A DNA stretch of 64,000 nucleotides, from the NCBI RefSeq assembly GCF_003289625.1, contig NZ_QMBN01000001.1, forward strand, positions 62,001 through 126,000. Direction: 5' to 3'. The translations under genes were made by a program, and so were the position numbers. Under the pieces are notes generated by a model. The model searched no databases and was not told the DNA's origin. It was given only the letters and a program-made list of their open reading frames with translations. Below are positions 52,181-61,450 of the stretch, in pieces (position 1 is the first letter of the stretch; each line of letters starts with the position of its first letter). The stretch is from Microbacterium sp. SMR1. GTDB lineage: Bacteria; Actinomycetota; Actinomycetes; Actinomycetales; Microbacteriaceae.

Positions 52181-53644
52181 ATGATGTCGTCCACTCCCGC
52201 CACCCGCACCGAGACCGATTCGCTCGGCTCGCTCGAGATTCCCGCCGACGCCTACTGGGGCGTGCACACCGCTCGTGCCCTCGAGAACTTCCCGATCTCG
52301 CAGCGGCCGATCTCCGTCTATCGCGACCTCGTCCGGGCCCTGGCGATGGTCAAGCAGGCGTCGGCGCGCGCGAACCGCGAGATCGGGGTGCTCGATGCCG
52401 AGCGCGCGGACCTGATCGACCGTGCCGCTCAGCTCGTCATCGACGGCGAGTACCACGACCAGTTCGTCGTCGGCGTCGTTCAGGGCGGTGCCGGCACCTC
52501 GACGAACATGAACGCGAACGAGGTCATCACCAACATCGCCCTCGAGCTCGCGGGGCGTCCCAAGGGCGACTACGCGTTCCTGTCGCCGATCGACCACACG
52601 AACCGCAGCCAGTCCACGAACGACGTCTACCCGACGGCGATCAAGGTCGGGCTCGCCCTCGACCTGGAGGGGCTTCTCGACGAGCTGGCGCTGCTGCGCG
52701 AATCGTTCCTCACGAAGGCCGTCGAGTTCCACGACGTCCTCAAGGTCGGTCGCACGCAGCTCCAGGACGCCGTCCCGATGACGCTCGGGCAGGAGTTCCA
52801 CGGCTTCGCGACGACGCTGGGGGAGGATCACTCCCGTCTCGGCGAGAACGCCTCGCTGCTCTACGAGATCAACATGGGCGCGACCGCAATCGGTACCGGT
52901 ATCACGACCCATCCCGAGTACCGCCCCGCTGTCGTCCGCCATCTGCGCGAGATCACCGGCCTCGATCTGTCGAGCGCCGTCGACCTCGTCGAGTCGACCA
53001 GCGACACCGGCTCGTTCATGTCGTTCTCGTCGTCGCTGAAGCGCAACGCGATCAAGCTGTCGAAGATCAGCAACGACCTGCGGCTGCTCTCGAGCGGACC
53101 CCAGGCCGGCTTCGGTGAGATCAATCTGCCGGCCCGGCAGGCGGGGTCGAGCATCATGCCCGGCAAGGTCAACCCGGTCATACCCGAGGTCGTCAACCAG
53201 GTCGCCTTCGCGGTGGCCGGCGCCGACCTGACGGTGACGATGGCGGTCGAGGGCGGTCAGCTGCAGCTCAACGCCTTCGAGCCGATCATCGCGCACTCCA
53301 TCTTCCAGTCGATCACCTGGATGCGGCGGGCGATGCGGACGCTCCGCGTCAACTGCGTCGACGGCATCACGGCGAACCGCGAGCGCCTCGGGGCCATGGT
53401 CGGGTCCTCGGTCGGTGTCGTGACGGCTCTGACGCCCTTCATCGGCTACGCCGCCGCAGCGGCCCTGGCCAAGACCGCGCTGCTGACGCACCGCAACGTG
53501 GGCGATCTCGTCGTCGAGGCGGGGCTGATGTCGCGCGAAGAGGTCGACAAGCAGCTCTCGCCCGCGCGCCTGTCGGGTCTGCAGGCCGTGACGGCGGCCA
53601 TCCCGATCGTCCTCGCCGACGCCGAGGAGAGCGTCTCGGGCTGA
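52181..53644 (+). CDS. aspA: Aspartate ammonia-lyase
   Basis: A 487-residue fumarase/aspartase superfamily enzyme that reversibly deaminates L-aspartate to fumarate and ammonia. The signature GSSIMPGKVNPVIPEVVNQ is complete; upstream SLGSLEIPADAYWGVHTARA, QGGAGTSTNMNANEV and TGSFMSFSSSLKRNA agree with aspartases. Fumarase C would have VMGNDTAV-like sequence instead. The ATG at 52181 (or 52184) is the start. The fumarate product enters the TCA cycle. Confidence 0.93.
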   Translation: MMSSTPATRTETDSLGSLEIPADAYWGVHTARALENFPISQRPISVYRDLVRALAMVKQASARANREIGVLDAERADLIDRAAQLVIDGEYHDQFVVGVVQGGAGTSTNMNANEVITNIALELAGRPKGDYAFLSPIDHTNRSQSTNDVYPTAIKVGLALDLEGLLDELALLRESFLTKAVEFHDVLKVGRTQLQDAVPMTLGQEFHGFATTLGEDHSRLGENASLLYEINMGATAIGTGITTHPEYRPAVVRHLREITGLDLSSAVDLVESTSDTGSFMSFSSSLKRNAIKLSKISNDLRLLSSGPQAGFGEINLPARQAGSSIMPGKVNPVIPEVVNQVAFAVAGADLTVTMAVEGGQLQLNAFEPIIAHSIFQSITWMRRAMRTLRVNCVDGITANRERLGAMVGSSVGVVTALTPFIGYAAAAALAKTALLTHRNVGDLVVEAGLMSREEVDKQLSPARLSGLQAVTAAIPIVLADAEESVSG

Positions 53645-53720
53645 CAAGGCTTTGTGCCGCGGGGCCCGCTGTCGATAACGTCGAGGCTGTTCATCGCTTT
53701 CCGACCGACCGGGGGATCCC

Positions 53721-54134
53721 ATGACCGACCCGAACAACCCGTCCGCGCCGCAGCCTCCGGCCTACCAGCCGCCGGCGTACCCGACGTCGTCCTCCGACGC
53801 GTCGTACCAGAACCCGAACGCCCCGGTGCCGGGAAAGACCCTCGGCATCGTCGCGTTCATCCTCGCGCTGGTTCCCGTCGGGCTGCAGCTCGTCGGTCTC
53901 ATCCTCGGAATCGTGGCGCTCGTCCAGAGCAAGAAGGCGGGCCGTAAGAACGGCCTCGCTCTCGCCGCGATCATCATCAGCGCCGTCTTCATGGTGATCG
54001 GTGTGGTCGTCGCGATCGTCCTGTTCTCGGTCTTCGGCAACGCGGCGAACGAGATCTATCAGACCTGCGTGGTCGAGGGCGCCGACACCGTGACGGTGTG
54101 GGGCCAGACGCAGTCCTGCTCCTCCGTGCGGTAG
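53721..54134 (+). CDS. DUF4190-type membrane protein
   Basis: A 137-residue protein with a Pro/Tyr/Ser-rich N-terminal 40 residues (QPPAYQPPAYPTSSSDASY) and two transmembrane helices (VAFILALVPVGLQLVGLILG; LALAAIIISAVFMVIGVVV), the DUF4190 arrangement common in actinobacterial envelope proteins. A short external tail has two Cys (ETCVVEG region and SCSS). Function unknown. ATG 53721 has GGGGGAT upstream. It is followed by a strong terminator. Confidence 0.83.
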   Translation: MTDPNNPSAPQPPAYQPPAYPTSSSDASYQNPNAPVPGKTLGIVAFILALVPVGLQLVGLILGIVALVQSKKAGRKNGLALAAIIISAVFMVIGVVVAIVLFSVFGNAANEIYQTCVVEGADTVTVWGQTQSCSSVR

Positions 54135-54143
54135 TTCGCGTCC

Positions 54144-54182
54144 CGAAGAGCCCCCGCGGACATCGTCCGCGGGGGCTCTTCG
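54144..54182 (+). terminator. Strong intrinsic terminator
   Basis: A 17-bp perfect stem (54144-54160 with 54166-54182, core AGAGCCCCCGCGGA) and a CATCG loop, ten bases after the DUF4190 stop. It isolates that gene from the sugar ABC operon downstream. Confidence 0.82.
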
Positions 54183-54226
54183 TCTGCCCACCTCAGGAGT
54201 CGCTCGGGACGTTTGCGTCCGAGCAG

Positions 54227-54272
54227 TCAAAGCGCTTAAACTCGACGCCAGCGCAAAGGTTAAGCGCTTTGA
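54227..54272. promoter_or_regulatory. Paired LacI-type operators
   Basis: TCAAAGCGCTTAA (54227-54239) and its exact reverse complement TTAAGCGCTTTGA (54260-54272) flank 20 bases. Each contains the palindromic core AAGCGCTT, like other LacI-family operators with a central CG. The core centres are 32 bp apart, about three helical turns, fitting cooperative repression. They lie upstream of the sugar-binding protein gene, with a LacI regulator at the operon end (59354). Confidence 0.75.
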
Positions 54273-54307
54273 TCGCCGCGGCGATCCCGCGATTCAAGGA
54301 GGAAGAC

Positions 54308-55573
54308 GTGAAGTTCAAGACAGTGGCAGGCGGCATCGCCACCCTCGCTGCGGTGTCGCTCATCCTGACCGGCTGCGGCCGTGCAGACGAGTCGGCGGCC
54401 GGGCCCGCAGAGGTCACGACGATCGATGACAGCCCGGCCACGGGCACGATCAGCGTATGGGCGATGGGTGCGGAGGGCGAGGCCCTGCCGGAGTTCGTCA
54501 AGGAGTTCCAGGAAGCCAACCCCGACGTGAAGATCGACGTCACCGCCATTCCGTGGGACGCGGCGCACAACAAGTTCCAGACGGCGATCGCGGGTGGGAA
54601 CACCCCCGACGTCGCCATGGTGGGCTCGACGTGGATGGCGGATTTCGGCGACGCGTTCGCCACCGTCCCGGCCGAGATCGCGACCGACGGCTTCTTCCCC
54701 GGCGCCCTCAGCACGACGGAGTTCGACGACCGCGCCGCCGGTGTGCCGTGGTACGTCGATACGCGCGTGCTGTACTACCGCACCGACCTCGCGCAGCAGG
54801 CCGGCTGGTCCCAGGCTCCGACGACGTGGGACGAGCTGCAGCAGCTCGCCGCCGACATGAAGGAGAAGGCGGGCGCCGAGTACGGCATCCGGATGCCCGG
54901 CGGCAACGACTCGTTCCAGGGGGCGATGTGGATGCCGTGGTCCGCCGGTGCGGAGCTCACCGACGGTGACGCCTGGACCCTCGACACCCCCGAGATGACG
55001 AAGGGGCTCGAGTACTACAAGAGCTTCTTCGACCAGGGGCTCGCCGACGCGAACGCCGACATCTCCGCCGGCGCGACCGAGGCCGAGTTCGTGGCCGGAA
55101 CCACGCCGATGGTCGTCGAGGGGCCGTTCCTGCGCGGTCAGCTCGAGTTGCTCGGAGGTGCGGACTTCGCCTCGAAGTACGCGACGGCCGTCCTGCCCGC
55201 CGACACCGGGTCGGTGTCCTTCAGCGGCGGCGCGAACCTCGTCGTGTTCAACCAGAGCAAGAACGCCGAGTCGGCGTGGAAGCTCGTCCGCTGGCTCAGC
55301 GAGCCCGAGACTCAGGCGGCGTTCTACGAGCAGACGGGTGACCTGCCCGCTCTCCAGGCCGCGTGGGATGCGCCCGCCCTTGCCGACGACGCGAGCCTGA
55401 CGACCTTCGGTGAGCAGCTGCAGACCGCCAAGGCCCCGCCCGTGACGACCAGCTGGGTGCAGGTGGCCGCCAAGGGCGACCAGGCCCTCGAGCAGCTGCG
55501 TCGGGGCGGAGCGGATGTTCCCGCGGTGCTGCAGAAGCTGCAGGCCGACGCCGACGCGATCGGACTCGAGTGA
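54308..55573 (+). CDS. Sugar ABC transporter substrate-binding lipoprotein
   Basis: A 421-residue extracellular solute-binding protein of family 1. Signal peptide and lipobox LILTGC (Cys23) anchor it outside the membrane. TISVWAMGAEGEALPEFVKE, AIPWDAAHNKFQTAIAGGNT and MVGSTWMADF are typical of oligosaccharide-binding proteins. GTG 54308 follows AAGGAGG. It is the first gene of a five-gene operon with two permeases, GH3 glycosidase and LacI. The ATPase subunit is not encoded here, so a shared MsiK-type ATPase is likely. The ligand is probably a beta-glucoside or other oligosaccharide. Confidence 0.9.
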   Translation: MKFKTVAGGIATLAAVSLILTGCGRADESAAGPAEVTTIDDSPATGTISVWAMGAEGEALPEFVKEFQEANPDVKIDVTAIPWDAAHNKFQTAIAGGNTPDVAMVGSTWMADFGDAFATVPAEIATDGFFPGALSTTEFDDRAAGVPWYVDTRVLYYRTDLAQQAGWSQAPTTWDELQQLAADMKEKAGAEYGIRMPGGNDSFQGAMWMPWSAGAELTDGDAWTLDTPEMTKGLEYYKSFFDQGLADANADISAGATEAEFVAGTTPMVVEGPFLRGQLELLGGADFASKYATAVLPADTGSVSFSGGANLVVFNQSKNAESAWKLVRWLSEPETQAAFYEQTGDLPALQAAWDAPALADDASLTTFGEQLQTAKAPPVTTSWVQVAAKGDQALEQLRRGGADVPAVLQKLQADADAIGLE

Positions 55574-56529
55574 CCTCGATGTCCACCACCACCCTCCCCG
55601 CGGCCGGAGCCGACTCCGGCCGCGGGGCCTCCCGTCCCGACGGGCTGCACGCACGGCTGCGCAAGCGTCAGGCGCTCATCGCCTGGGCGTTCTGCCTGCC
55701 CTTCGTCGCCGTGTTCGCCGTCTTCATGCTCTTCCCGATCGTCGGGTCGTTCGCGATGTCGTTCACCGACTTCACCGCTCGCGACATCACCTCGCCGTTC
55801 GCGGTGAACTTCGTCTGGCTCGACCAGTTCGCGACGCTCTTCGGGGACCCGCGCTTCATCACGTCCCTCGGGGTCACCGCGGTCTTCGTCGTGGTCGGCA
55901 TCCCCGTGACGATGGTGCTGGCGCTCGCCCTCGCGCTCGCCCTCAACAGCGGCGGCGGCCGCATCGTCGCGTTCTTCCGGGTGGGGTTCTACGCGCCGGT
56001 GGTCACGAGCATCGTCGCGGTCGCGGTCGTCTGGCGCTACATCCTCCAGCCGGACGGCCTGCTCAACTCGGCCCTCGCGCTCGTCGGCATCGACGGCCCG
56101 AACTGGCTCAACGACCCCGCCTTCGCCCTGCCGTCGCTGATCATGATGGCGGTGTGGCGCAACGTCGGCACGCTCATGGTGATCTTCCTCGCGGGCCTGC
56201 AGGCCGTTCCGCAGGACGTCAACGAGGCGGCGACGATGGACGGCGCGTCATCGTGGCGGCGCCTGATCTCGGTCACCCTGCCGCTGCTGCGCCCCACGAT
56301 CCTCCTCGGGGCGGTCCTCATCTCCGTCGGCTACCTGCAGTTCTTCGAGGAGGCGTTCGTCATGACCAAGGGCGGACCGCTCGACTCGACCCTGTCCGTG
56401 GCCTACTACACCTTCCAGCAGTTCGGCTTCGGCGAGTACGGACTGGCCTCCGCCGCCAGCTACGTCCTGTTCCTGGCCATCGCCCTGCTGAGCCTGCTCC
56501 AGTTCCGGCTGCTCCGTTCGAAGGACTGA
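55570..56529 (+). CDS. Sugar ABC transporter permease (MalF-like)
   Basis: A 319-residue inner-membrane protein with six transmembrane segments. The EAA loop is QDVNEAATMDGASSWRRLISVTLPLL, matching the EAA---G---------I-LP pattern that contacts the ATPase. The 40-residue basic N-terminal leader is common in MalF-like permeases. GTG 55570 overlaps the binding-protein stop, so translation is coupled; ATG 55579 is the alternative. Partner of the next permease. Confidence 0.92.
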   Translation: MTSMSTTTLPAAGADSGRGASRPDGLHARLRKRQALIAWAFCLPFVAVFAVFMLFPIVGSFAMSFTDFTARDITSPFAVNFVWLDQFATLFGDPRFITSLGVTAVFVVVGIPVTMVLALALALALNSGGGRIVAFFRVGFYAPVVTSIVAVAVVWRYILQPDGLLNSALALVGIDGPNWLNDPAFALPSLIMMAVWRNVGTLMVIFLAGLQAVPQDVNEAATMDGASSWRRLISVTLPLLRPTILLGAVLISVGYLQFFEEAFVMTKGGPLDSTLSVAYYTFQQFGFGEYGLASAASYVLFLAIALLSLLQFRLLRSKD

Positions 56530-56533
56530 CCCG

Positions 56534-57415
56534 ATGACAACCATCCCCGCTCCCGTGGTGGACACCGTCACGCCGCCGCCCGCTCCGCGCCGCCGCCGTC
56601 GGTTCGGTCCGCGTGCGATCACCTACACCGTCCTGGCCGTCGGACTCGCCCTGTGGCTCATCCCGTTCCTGTGGATGGTGCTCGGATCGGTCAAGACGCA
56701 GGGGGAGATCCTGCGCCGCCCGCCGACGTGGTTCCCGGAGAACCCGACGGGCGAGAACTTCGCGCAGTGGTTCGGGCCTCTCGACTTCGGACACTTCTTC
56801 GCCAACAGCCTCATCGTCGCGGTGGTCACCGTCCTCGGCAACATCGTGTTCTGCTCGATGGTGGGCTACGCCCTGGCGAAGATGGAGTTCCCCGGCAAGA
56901 AGGTGCTCTTCATCCTCGTGATGGTGACGCTCATGGTGCCGGGGGTCGTCACCTTCGTGCCGCTGTTCGTGATGGTCTCGTCGCTCGGGCTCGTCAACAC
57001 CTACCCCGCGCTCATCCTCCCCTTCATCACCGCCCCCATCGGCGTGTTCCTCATGCGGCAGTTCATCATGGGCATCCCCGACGCGCTGCTCGAGGCCGCC
57101 CGCCTCGACGGGGCGGGGGAGTGGCGCATCTTCTCGCGCATCGTGATGCCGCTGTGCGGGCCGCCGCTCGCGACCCTCGGCATCCTGACGTTCCTCGCCT
57201 CCTGGAACAACTTCCTCTGGCCGCTGGTGGCGGCCCAGACCGAGGAGATGTACACGCTTCCCGTCGCGCTCTCGCTCTACTCGACGGGACAGAACGCGAC
57301 CAACTACGGACTGCTCCTGGCCGGATCCGTGCTCGTCATCGCGCCCATCATCGTGCTGTTCGTCTTCCTGCAGCGCTGGTTCATCCGCGGCGTCGCCACC
57401 ACCGGTCTGAAGTGA
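56534..57415 (+). CDS. Sugar ABC transporter permease (MalG-like)
   Basis: A 293-residue inner-membrane protein with six transmembrane helices. The EAA motif is IPDALLEAARLDGAGEWRIF, followed by RIVMPLCGPPL. The start region RRFGPRAITYTVLAVGLALW begins the first helix. It is the second half of the heterodimeric import channel with the 55570 protein. ATG 56534 lies 4 bases after the preceding stop. Confidence 0.92.
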   Translation: MTTIPAPVVDTVTPPPAPRRRRRFGPRAITYTVLAVGLALWLIPFLWMVLGSVKTQGEILRRPPTWFPENPTGENFAQWFGPLDFGHFFANSLIVAVVTVLGNIVFCSMVGYALAKMEFPGKKVLFILVMVTLMVPGVVTFVPLFVMVSSLGLVNTYPALILPFITAPIGVFLMRQFIMGIPDALLEAARLDGAGEWRIFSRIVMPLCGPPLATLGILTFLASWNNFLWPLVAAQTEEMYTLPVALSLYSTGQNATNYGLLLAGSVLVIAPIIVLFVFLQRWFIRGVATTGLK

Positions 57416-57471
57416 CCCACGCGCCGACCTCCGCGTCGCCGCATCCGTCCCCCCACAAGCGAAAGCACCTC

Positions 57472-59316
57472 ATGCGACCCGAATTCCACACCGCGCCCGA
57501 TGGAACCCGTTTCCGCGACCTCAACGGCAATGGCGTCCTCGACCCCTACGAGGACCCGCGCCTGACCCCGGAGGAGCGCACCGACGATCTGCTCAGCCGG
57601 ATGTCGCCGGCCGAGAAGATCGGCCTCATGTTCCAGACCGTCATCGAGATCGGTCCCGATGGCGAGCTCCTCGAGACACCGGGCGCCATCTCGAAGTCGC
57701 CCACGACCGACGTCGTGGTCGGCAAGAACATGACGCACTTCAACGTGCACGCCATCCGCACGGCTCGTGAGGGCGCTTGCTGGAACAACAACCTGCAGCG
57801 ACTCGCCGAGAGCACGCCGCACGGCGTCCCGGTGACGATCAGCACCGATCCGCGGCACGCGTTCGTCGAGAACACCGGCGTCGCCTTCTCCGCGGGTCCC
57901 TTCTCGCAGTGGCCGGAGCCGCTGGGGCTCGCCGCGCTCGACGACCTCGAGGTCATCGAGCAGTTCGCCGACGTCGCCCGTCGCGAGTACTGCGCGGTCG
58001 GCATCCGGGCGGCGCTGCACCCGCAGATCGACCTCCCCACCGAAGCTCGCTGGGGTCGTCAGGCCCAGACGTTCGGCTTCGACGCCGAGCGGGTCTCGCA
58101 GATCACCGCCGCCTACCTGCGCGGCTTCCAGGGCGACGTGCTCGGCGCTGAGAGCGTCGCGTGCACGACGAAGCACTTCCCGGGCGGCGGGCCGCAGCTC
58201 GACGGTGAAGACGCGCACTTCCCGTACGGACGCGAGCAGGTCTACCCGGGCGGCATGTTCGACTACCACCTCGAGCCCTTCCGCGAGGCGATCCGGCGCG
58301 GCACGGCCGGCATGATGCCGTACTACGGCATGCCGGTCGGGCTCGAGCGGAACGGCGTGCCGATCGCCGAGGTCGGGTTCGCCTACAACCGTCAGATCGT
58401 GACGGACCTCCTGCGCGACGAGCTCGGCTACGACGGCGTCGTGGTCACCGACTGGGAGCTCGTCAACGACAACCACGTCGGCGACCAGGTGCTGCCCGCT
58501 CGCGCGTGGGGCGTCGAGGAGCTCGACCCGACGGAGCGGATGCTGCGGCTGCTGGACGCCGGCGTCGACCAGTTCGGCGGCGAGGAGTGCACGGAGCTGC
58601 TCGTCGACCTCGTCGAATCCGGCACCGTGCCGCTCGAGCGCATCGACGTGTCGGCCCGGCGCATCCTGCTCGTGAAGTTCCGGCTCGGTCTCTTCGACGA
58701 CCCGTACGTCGACGAGGACGAGGCCGAGCGCATCGTCGGCAACGCCGACTTCCGCGCGCTCGGCACCCGCGCGCAGGCGGAGTCGCTGACCGTTCTGCAG
58801 AACCGCGACGAGGTGCTGCCGATCCGTTCGGCGCCCCGTCCGAGGATCTACGCCGAGAACGTCGGCGACGCCGCGATCGCGCCGTACGGCGACCGCGTCG
58901 AGCGGCCCGAGGACGCCGACGTCGCGATCGTCCGTGTCGGAGCGCCCTTCGAGCCTCGCGACGACCTGTTCCTCGAGAAGTGGTTCCACCAGGGTTCCCT
59001 CGACTTCGGCCCCGGGCTGGTGTCGCGACTGGGTCGTGTCGCGACGCACGCCCCGCTCGTGCTGGTCGTCGGCCTCGACCGGCCCGCGGTCCTCACCCCC
59101 TTCGTTCCGGTCGCTTCGGCGATCGTCGCCGACTACGGCAGCTCGGATGCCGCAGTGCTCGCCGCGCTCACCGGCGCGGTGCCGCCGCGGGGCACGCTGC
59201 CGGTCGAGATCCCGCGATCCATGGACGCCGTGCGCCGTTCCCGGACCGACGTCCCGGGCGACACGGACGAGCCGATCTTCCCGCGGGGGACCGGACTGTC
59301 GATCGTGTCGGCGTGA
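57472..59316 (+). CDS. Glycoside hydrolase family 3 protein (beta-glucosidase/xylosidase type)
   Basis: A 614-residue cytoplasmic GH3 enzyme with the (alpha/beta)8 domain plus alpha/beta sandwich. KHFPGGGPQLDGEDAHFPYG is the conserved substrate loop, and the nucleophile is Asp327 in VVVTDWELVND. The early RFRDLNGNGVLDPYEDPRL is a family-typical start, not a dockerin. No signal peptide is present, so it acts on imported oligosaccharides. ATG 57472 is the first in-frame start after the permease stop. It probably hydrolyses the sugar taken up by the ABC transporter. Confidence 0.88.
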   Translation: MRPEFHTAPDGTRFRDLNGNGVLDPYEDPRLTPEERTDDLLSRMSPAEKIGLMFQTVIEIGPDGELLETPGAISKSPTTDVVVGKNMTHFNVHAIRTAREGACWNNNLQRLAESTPHGVPVTISTDPRHAFVENTGVAFSAGPFSQWPEPLGLAALDDLEVIEQFADVARREYCAVGIRAALHPQIDLPTEARWGRQAQTFGFDAERVSQITAAYLRGFQGDVLGAESVACTTKHFPGGGPQLDGEDAHFPYGREQVYPGGMFDYHLEPFREAIRRGTAGMMPYYGMPVGLERNGVPIAEVGFAYNRQIVTDLLRDELGYDGVVVTDWELVNDNHVGDQVLPARAWGVEELDPTERMLRLLDAGVDQFGGEECTELLVDLVESGTVPLERIDVSARRILLVKFRLGLFDDPYVDEDEAERIVGNADFRALGTRAQAESLTVLQNRDEVLPIRSAPRPRIYAENVGDAAIAPYGDRVERPEDADVAIVRVGAPFEPRDDLFLEKWFHQGSLDFGPGLVSRLGRVATHAPLVLVVGLDRPAVLTPFVPVASAIVADYGSSDAAVLAALTGAVPPRGTLPVEIPRSMDAVRRSRTDVPGDTDEPIFPRGTGLSIVSA

Positions 59317-59353
59317 GGTGCGTCGGTAGACTCCCCGGGGAATCGAGGTAGTC

Positions 59354-60505
59354 ATGGTGGTCGGACGACCCACGGTCTACGACGTCGCGGAACGAGCCGG
59401 GGTGTCGATCGCGACGGTCTCGTTCGCGTTCCGGCGCCCCGACAAGGTGCGCACCGAGACCCGCGACATGGTGCTGCGGGTCGCACGCGAGCTGGGATAC
59501 GTCCCCAGCGGCTCGGCCCGGAACCTCGCGCGCGGCCGCACCGGGGTGCTCGGGCTGCATCTGTTCGATCTGCTGGTCGAATCGGCGCCGCCCGTCGAGA
59601 CGGGGTTGACCTCGGGTGCGGCTCCCGAGCGGCCGACGCCGCCCGGGCTCACCGATCTCGCCGAGCTCGACCTCGACGTCGACCTGATCGCGTGGGACGC
59701 CGACGAGGACGTCCGCCGGAGCGCTCCCCGGACGTTCCCGCTCTACGTCGATGAGATCCAGCGCGGCTTCGTGCTCGAGTGCAAGCGGGCCGGCACCGCG
59801 GTGCTGCTCAGCACCGGGGGACTGGGGGCGTCCGAGATCGCCGACACGGCGGGGCAGGTCGACGGCCTCGCGATCCTGCCGGGCCCGACGGTGACCGCGT
59901 CTCTCGGCTCGGTGTCGTCGACGCTCCCGGTCGCCGTGCTGAGCTCGCCGCTGGGTGAAGCGCACCATGTCCTCGCCGATAACGCGGGTGGTGAGCGGAT
60001 GCTGGTCGATCATTTCGTCGAGGTCCACGGCGTCTCCACCTTCGGGTGGATCGACGCACCCGCCGGTTTCGACACCGATGAGCGCCGCGCCGCCTTCTTC
60101 GATGCCGTCGCCTCTCACCCCGGCGCGCGCGCCGAGATCATCGACACCGTCGAGCTCGAGCGCGCACCGGCGTTCCCGGGGCTGAGCTCACGAGCACGCG
60201 AGAGCACGCTGCCCGAAGCGGTGCTGTGCGCGACCGATCAGATCGCGCTCGCCGCGCTCGACGTGCTGCACGCCCGGGGCATCGTCGTGCCCCGCGACGT
60301 GCGGCTCGCCGGCTTCGACGGCATCCAGGCGGCCGGGATGTCGTCGCCGCCGCTGACGACCGTGCGCCAGCCGATGGAGCTCATGGGGCGCATCGCCGCC
60401 CACCTGCTGTTGACCGATCCGGGAGACGGCTCGGCGCGGCGCAGCGTGCGCGTCGAGGTGGGGCTCCGGGTCGGCGGAAGCTGCGGGTGCCCGGTCAGTC
60501 CGTGA
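59354..60505 (+). CDS. LacI-family transcriptional regulator
   Basis: A 383-residue repressor. The N-terminal LacI headpiece is TVYDVAERAGVSIATVSFAF, then RRPDKVRTETRDMVLRVARE. The periplasmic-binding-like effector domain follows with LCATDQIALAALDVLHARG and VRLAGFDGIQAAGMSSPPLT. It lies 37 bp after the GH3 gene and probably represses the operon through the pair of operators at 54227-54272. An insertion at residues 75-125 (ESAPPVETGLTSGAAPERP) is longer than usual. Its end overlaps the convergent gene by 11 bp. Confidence 0.9.
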   Translation: MVVGRPTVYDVAERAGVSIATVSFAFRRPDKVRTETRDMVLRVARELGYVPSGSARNLARGRTGVLGLHLFDLLVESAPPVETGLTSGAAPERPTPPGLTDLAELDLDVDLIAWDADEDVRRSAPRTFPLYVDEIQRGFVLECKRAGTAVLLSTGGLGASEIADTAGQVDGLAILPGPTVTASLGSVSSTLPVAVLSSPLGEAHHVLADNAGGERMLVDHFVEVHGVSTFGWIDAPAGFDTDERRAAFFDAVASHPGARAEIIDTVELERAPAFPGLSSRARESTLPEAVLCATDQIALAALDVLHARGIVVPRDVRLAGFDGIQAAGMSSPPLTTVRQPMELMGRIAAHLLLTDPGDGSARRSVRVEVGLRVGGSCGCPVSP

Positions 60506-61364
60506 TGCGGCAGTGCGTCCGCAGCTCACCGATCCCGTCGATCCCGACGGTGACGACGGAGCGGTCGCGCAGGAAGATCTGCGGGTCGCGCGAGTAGCCG
60601 GCGCCGCCCGGGCTGCCGGTCGAGATGAGCGTGCCGGGCAGGAGCGTGGCCGCCGTCGAGAGGTGCGCGACAAGCGTCGCGACCGAGCGGATCATCTGTC
60701 CCGTCGAGGCGTCCTGCACCGTCTGGCCGTCGACGACGGCCCAGATGTGAAGGTCTTGCGGGTCGGGGACCTCGTCGGCGGTCACCACGTAGGGTCCCGT
60801 CGGCGTGAACCCGTCGAAGGACTTGCAGCGCGACCACTGCGCCTCGGAGAACTGGATGTCGCGCGCGGTGATGTCGTTGACCACCGTGTAGCCCCAGACG
60901 TGGTCGAGAGCCGTGTCGGCAGGGACGTCCTTGGCCGCCGTGCCGATGATGACGCCGAGCTCGGCCTCGTAGTCGACCGACTCGCTGAGGCTCCGCGGCC
61001 ACGACGTGATCGCGTCGTGCGCGGTGAGCGAGTTCGGCCACAGGGTGAACACGGTGGGCGCGGTGTCGGCCTTCAGGCCCAGCTCGCTCGAGTGCGCCGC
61101 ATAGTTCAGCCCGACGGCCAGCACGATCGGCGGGGCCAGAACGGCAGATGCGAACGCCGAGCCGGTGATGTCGTGCCACGCGACGCCCTCGCTCGTCGAC
61201 GCGTCCGCGACGCGCGCAAGCCCGTCGTCGCCGAGCTCGATGAGCTGCTGCAGTCGTTCGGGTGCGCCGGCGAACAGGTCGCCGACGAACGTGGCCCGGT
61301 CGTCTTCGACGAGCACGAGGCGGGGATCGTCGGCCCCCGCGGTCATCACGTGGGCAAAGCGCAT
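60495..61364 (-). CDS. Fumarylacetoacetate hydrolase family protein
   Basis: A 289-residue protein of the FAH family (cofactor-dependent C-C hydrolases, isomerases and decarboxylases). VLAVGLNYAAHSSELGLK, PTVFTLWPNSLTAHD, YEAELGVIIGTAAKDVPADT and the metal-binding DITARDIQFSEAQWSRCKSF segment are all present, as is GTLISTGSPGGAGY. The start is ATG 61364. It may act on an acylpyruvate or related dioxo acid. The 3' end is convergent with the LacI gene and overlaps it. Confidence 0.9.
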   Translation of the reverse strand: MRFAHVMTAGADDPRLVLVEDDRATFVGDLFAGAPERLQQLIELGDDGLARVADASTSEGVAWHDITGSAFASAVLAPPIVLAVGLNYAAHSSELGLKADTAPTVFTLWPNSLTAHDAITSWPRSLSESVDYEAELGVIIGTAAKDVPADTALDHVWGYTVVNDITARDIQFSEAQWSRCKSFDGFTPTGPYVVTADEVPDPQDLHIWAVVDGQTVQDASTGQMIRSVATLVAHLSTAATLLPGTLISTGSPGGAGYSRDPQIFLRDRSVVTVGIDGIGELRTHCRITD

Positions 61365-61450
61365 GCTCTCAGGCTACCCGGCTCGCGACTCGGTCGCGGC
61401 GCGACGTCCTCGCCATAGGGCGGACGCCGCCCGCGCTCTAGGGTGGGGGC

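Noticed and set aside
57490..57570. Dockerin or EF-hand-like segment at the start of the GH3 protein
   Set aside because: DLNGNGVLDPYED is a standard N-terminal piece of this GH3 subgroup and lacks the duplicated dockerin repeat; the protein has no signal peptide.
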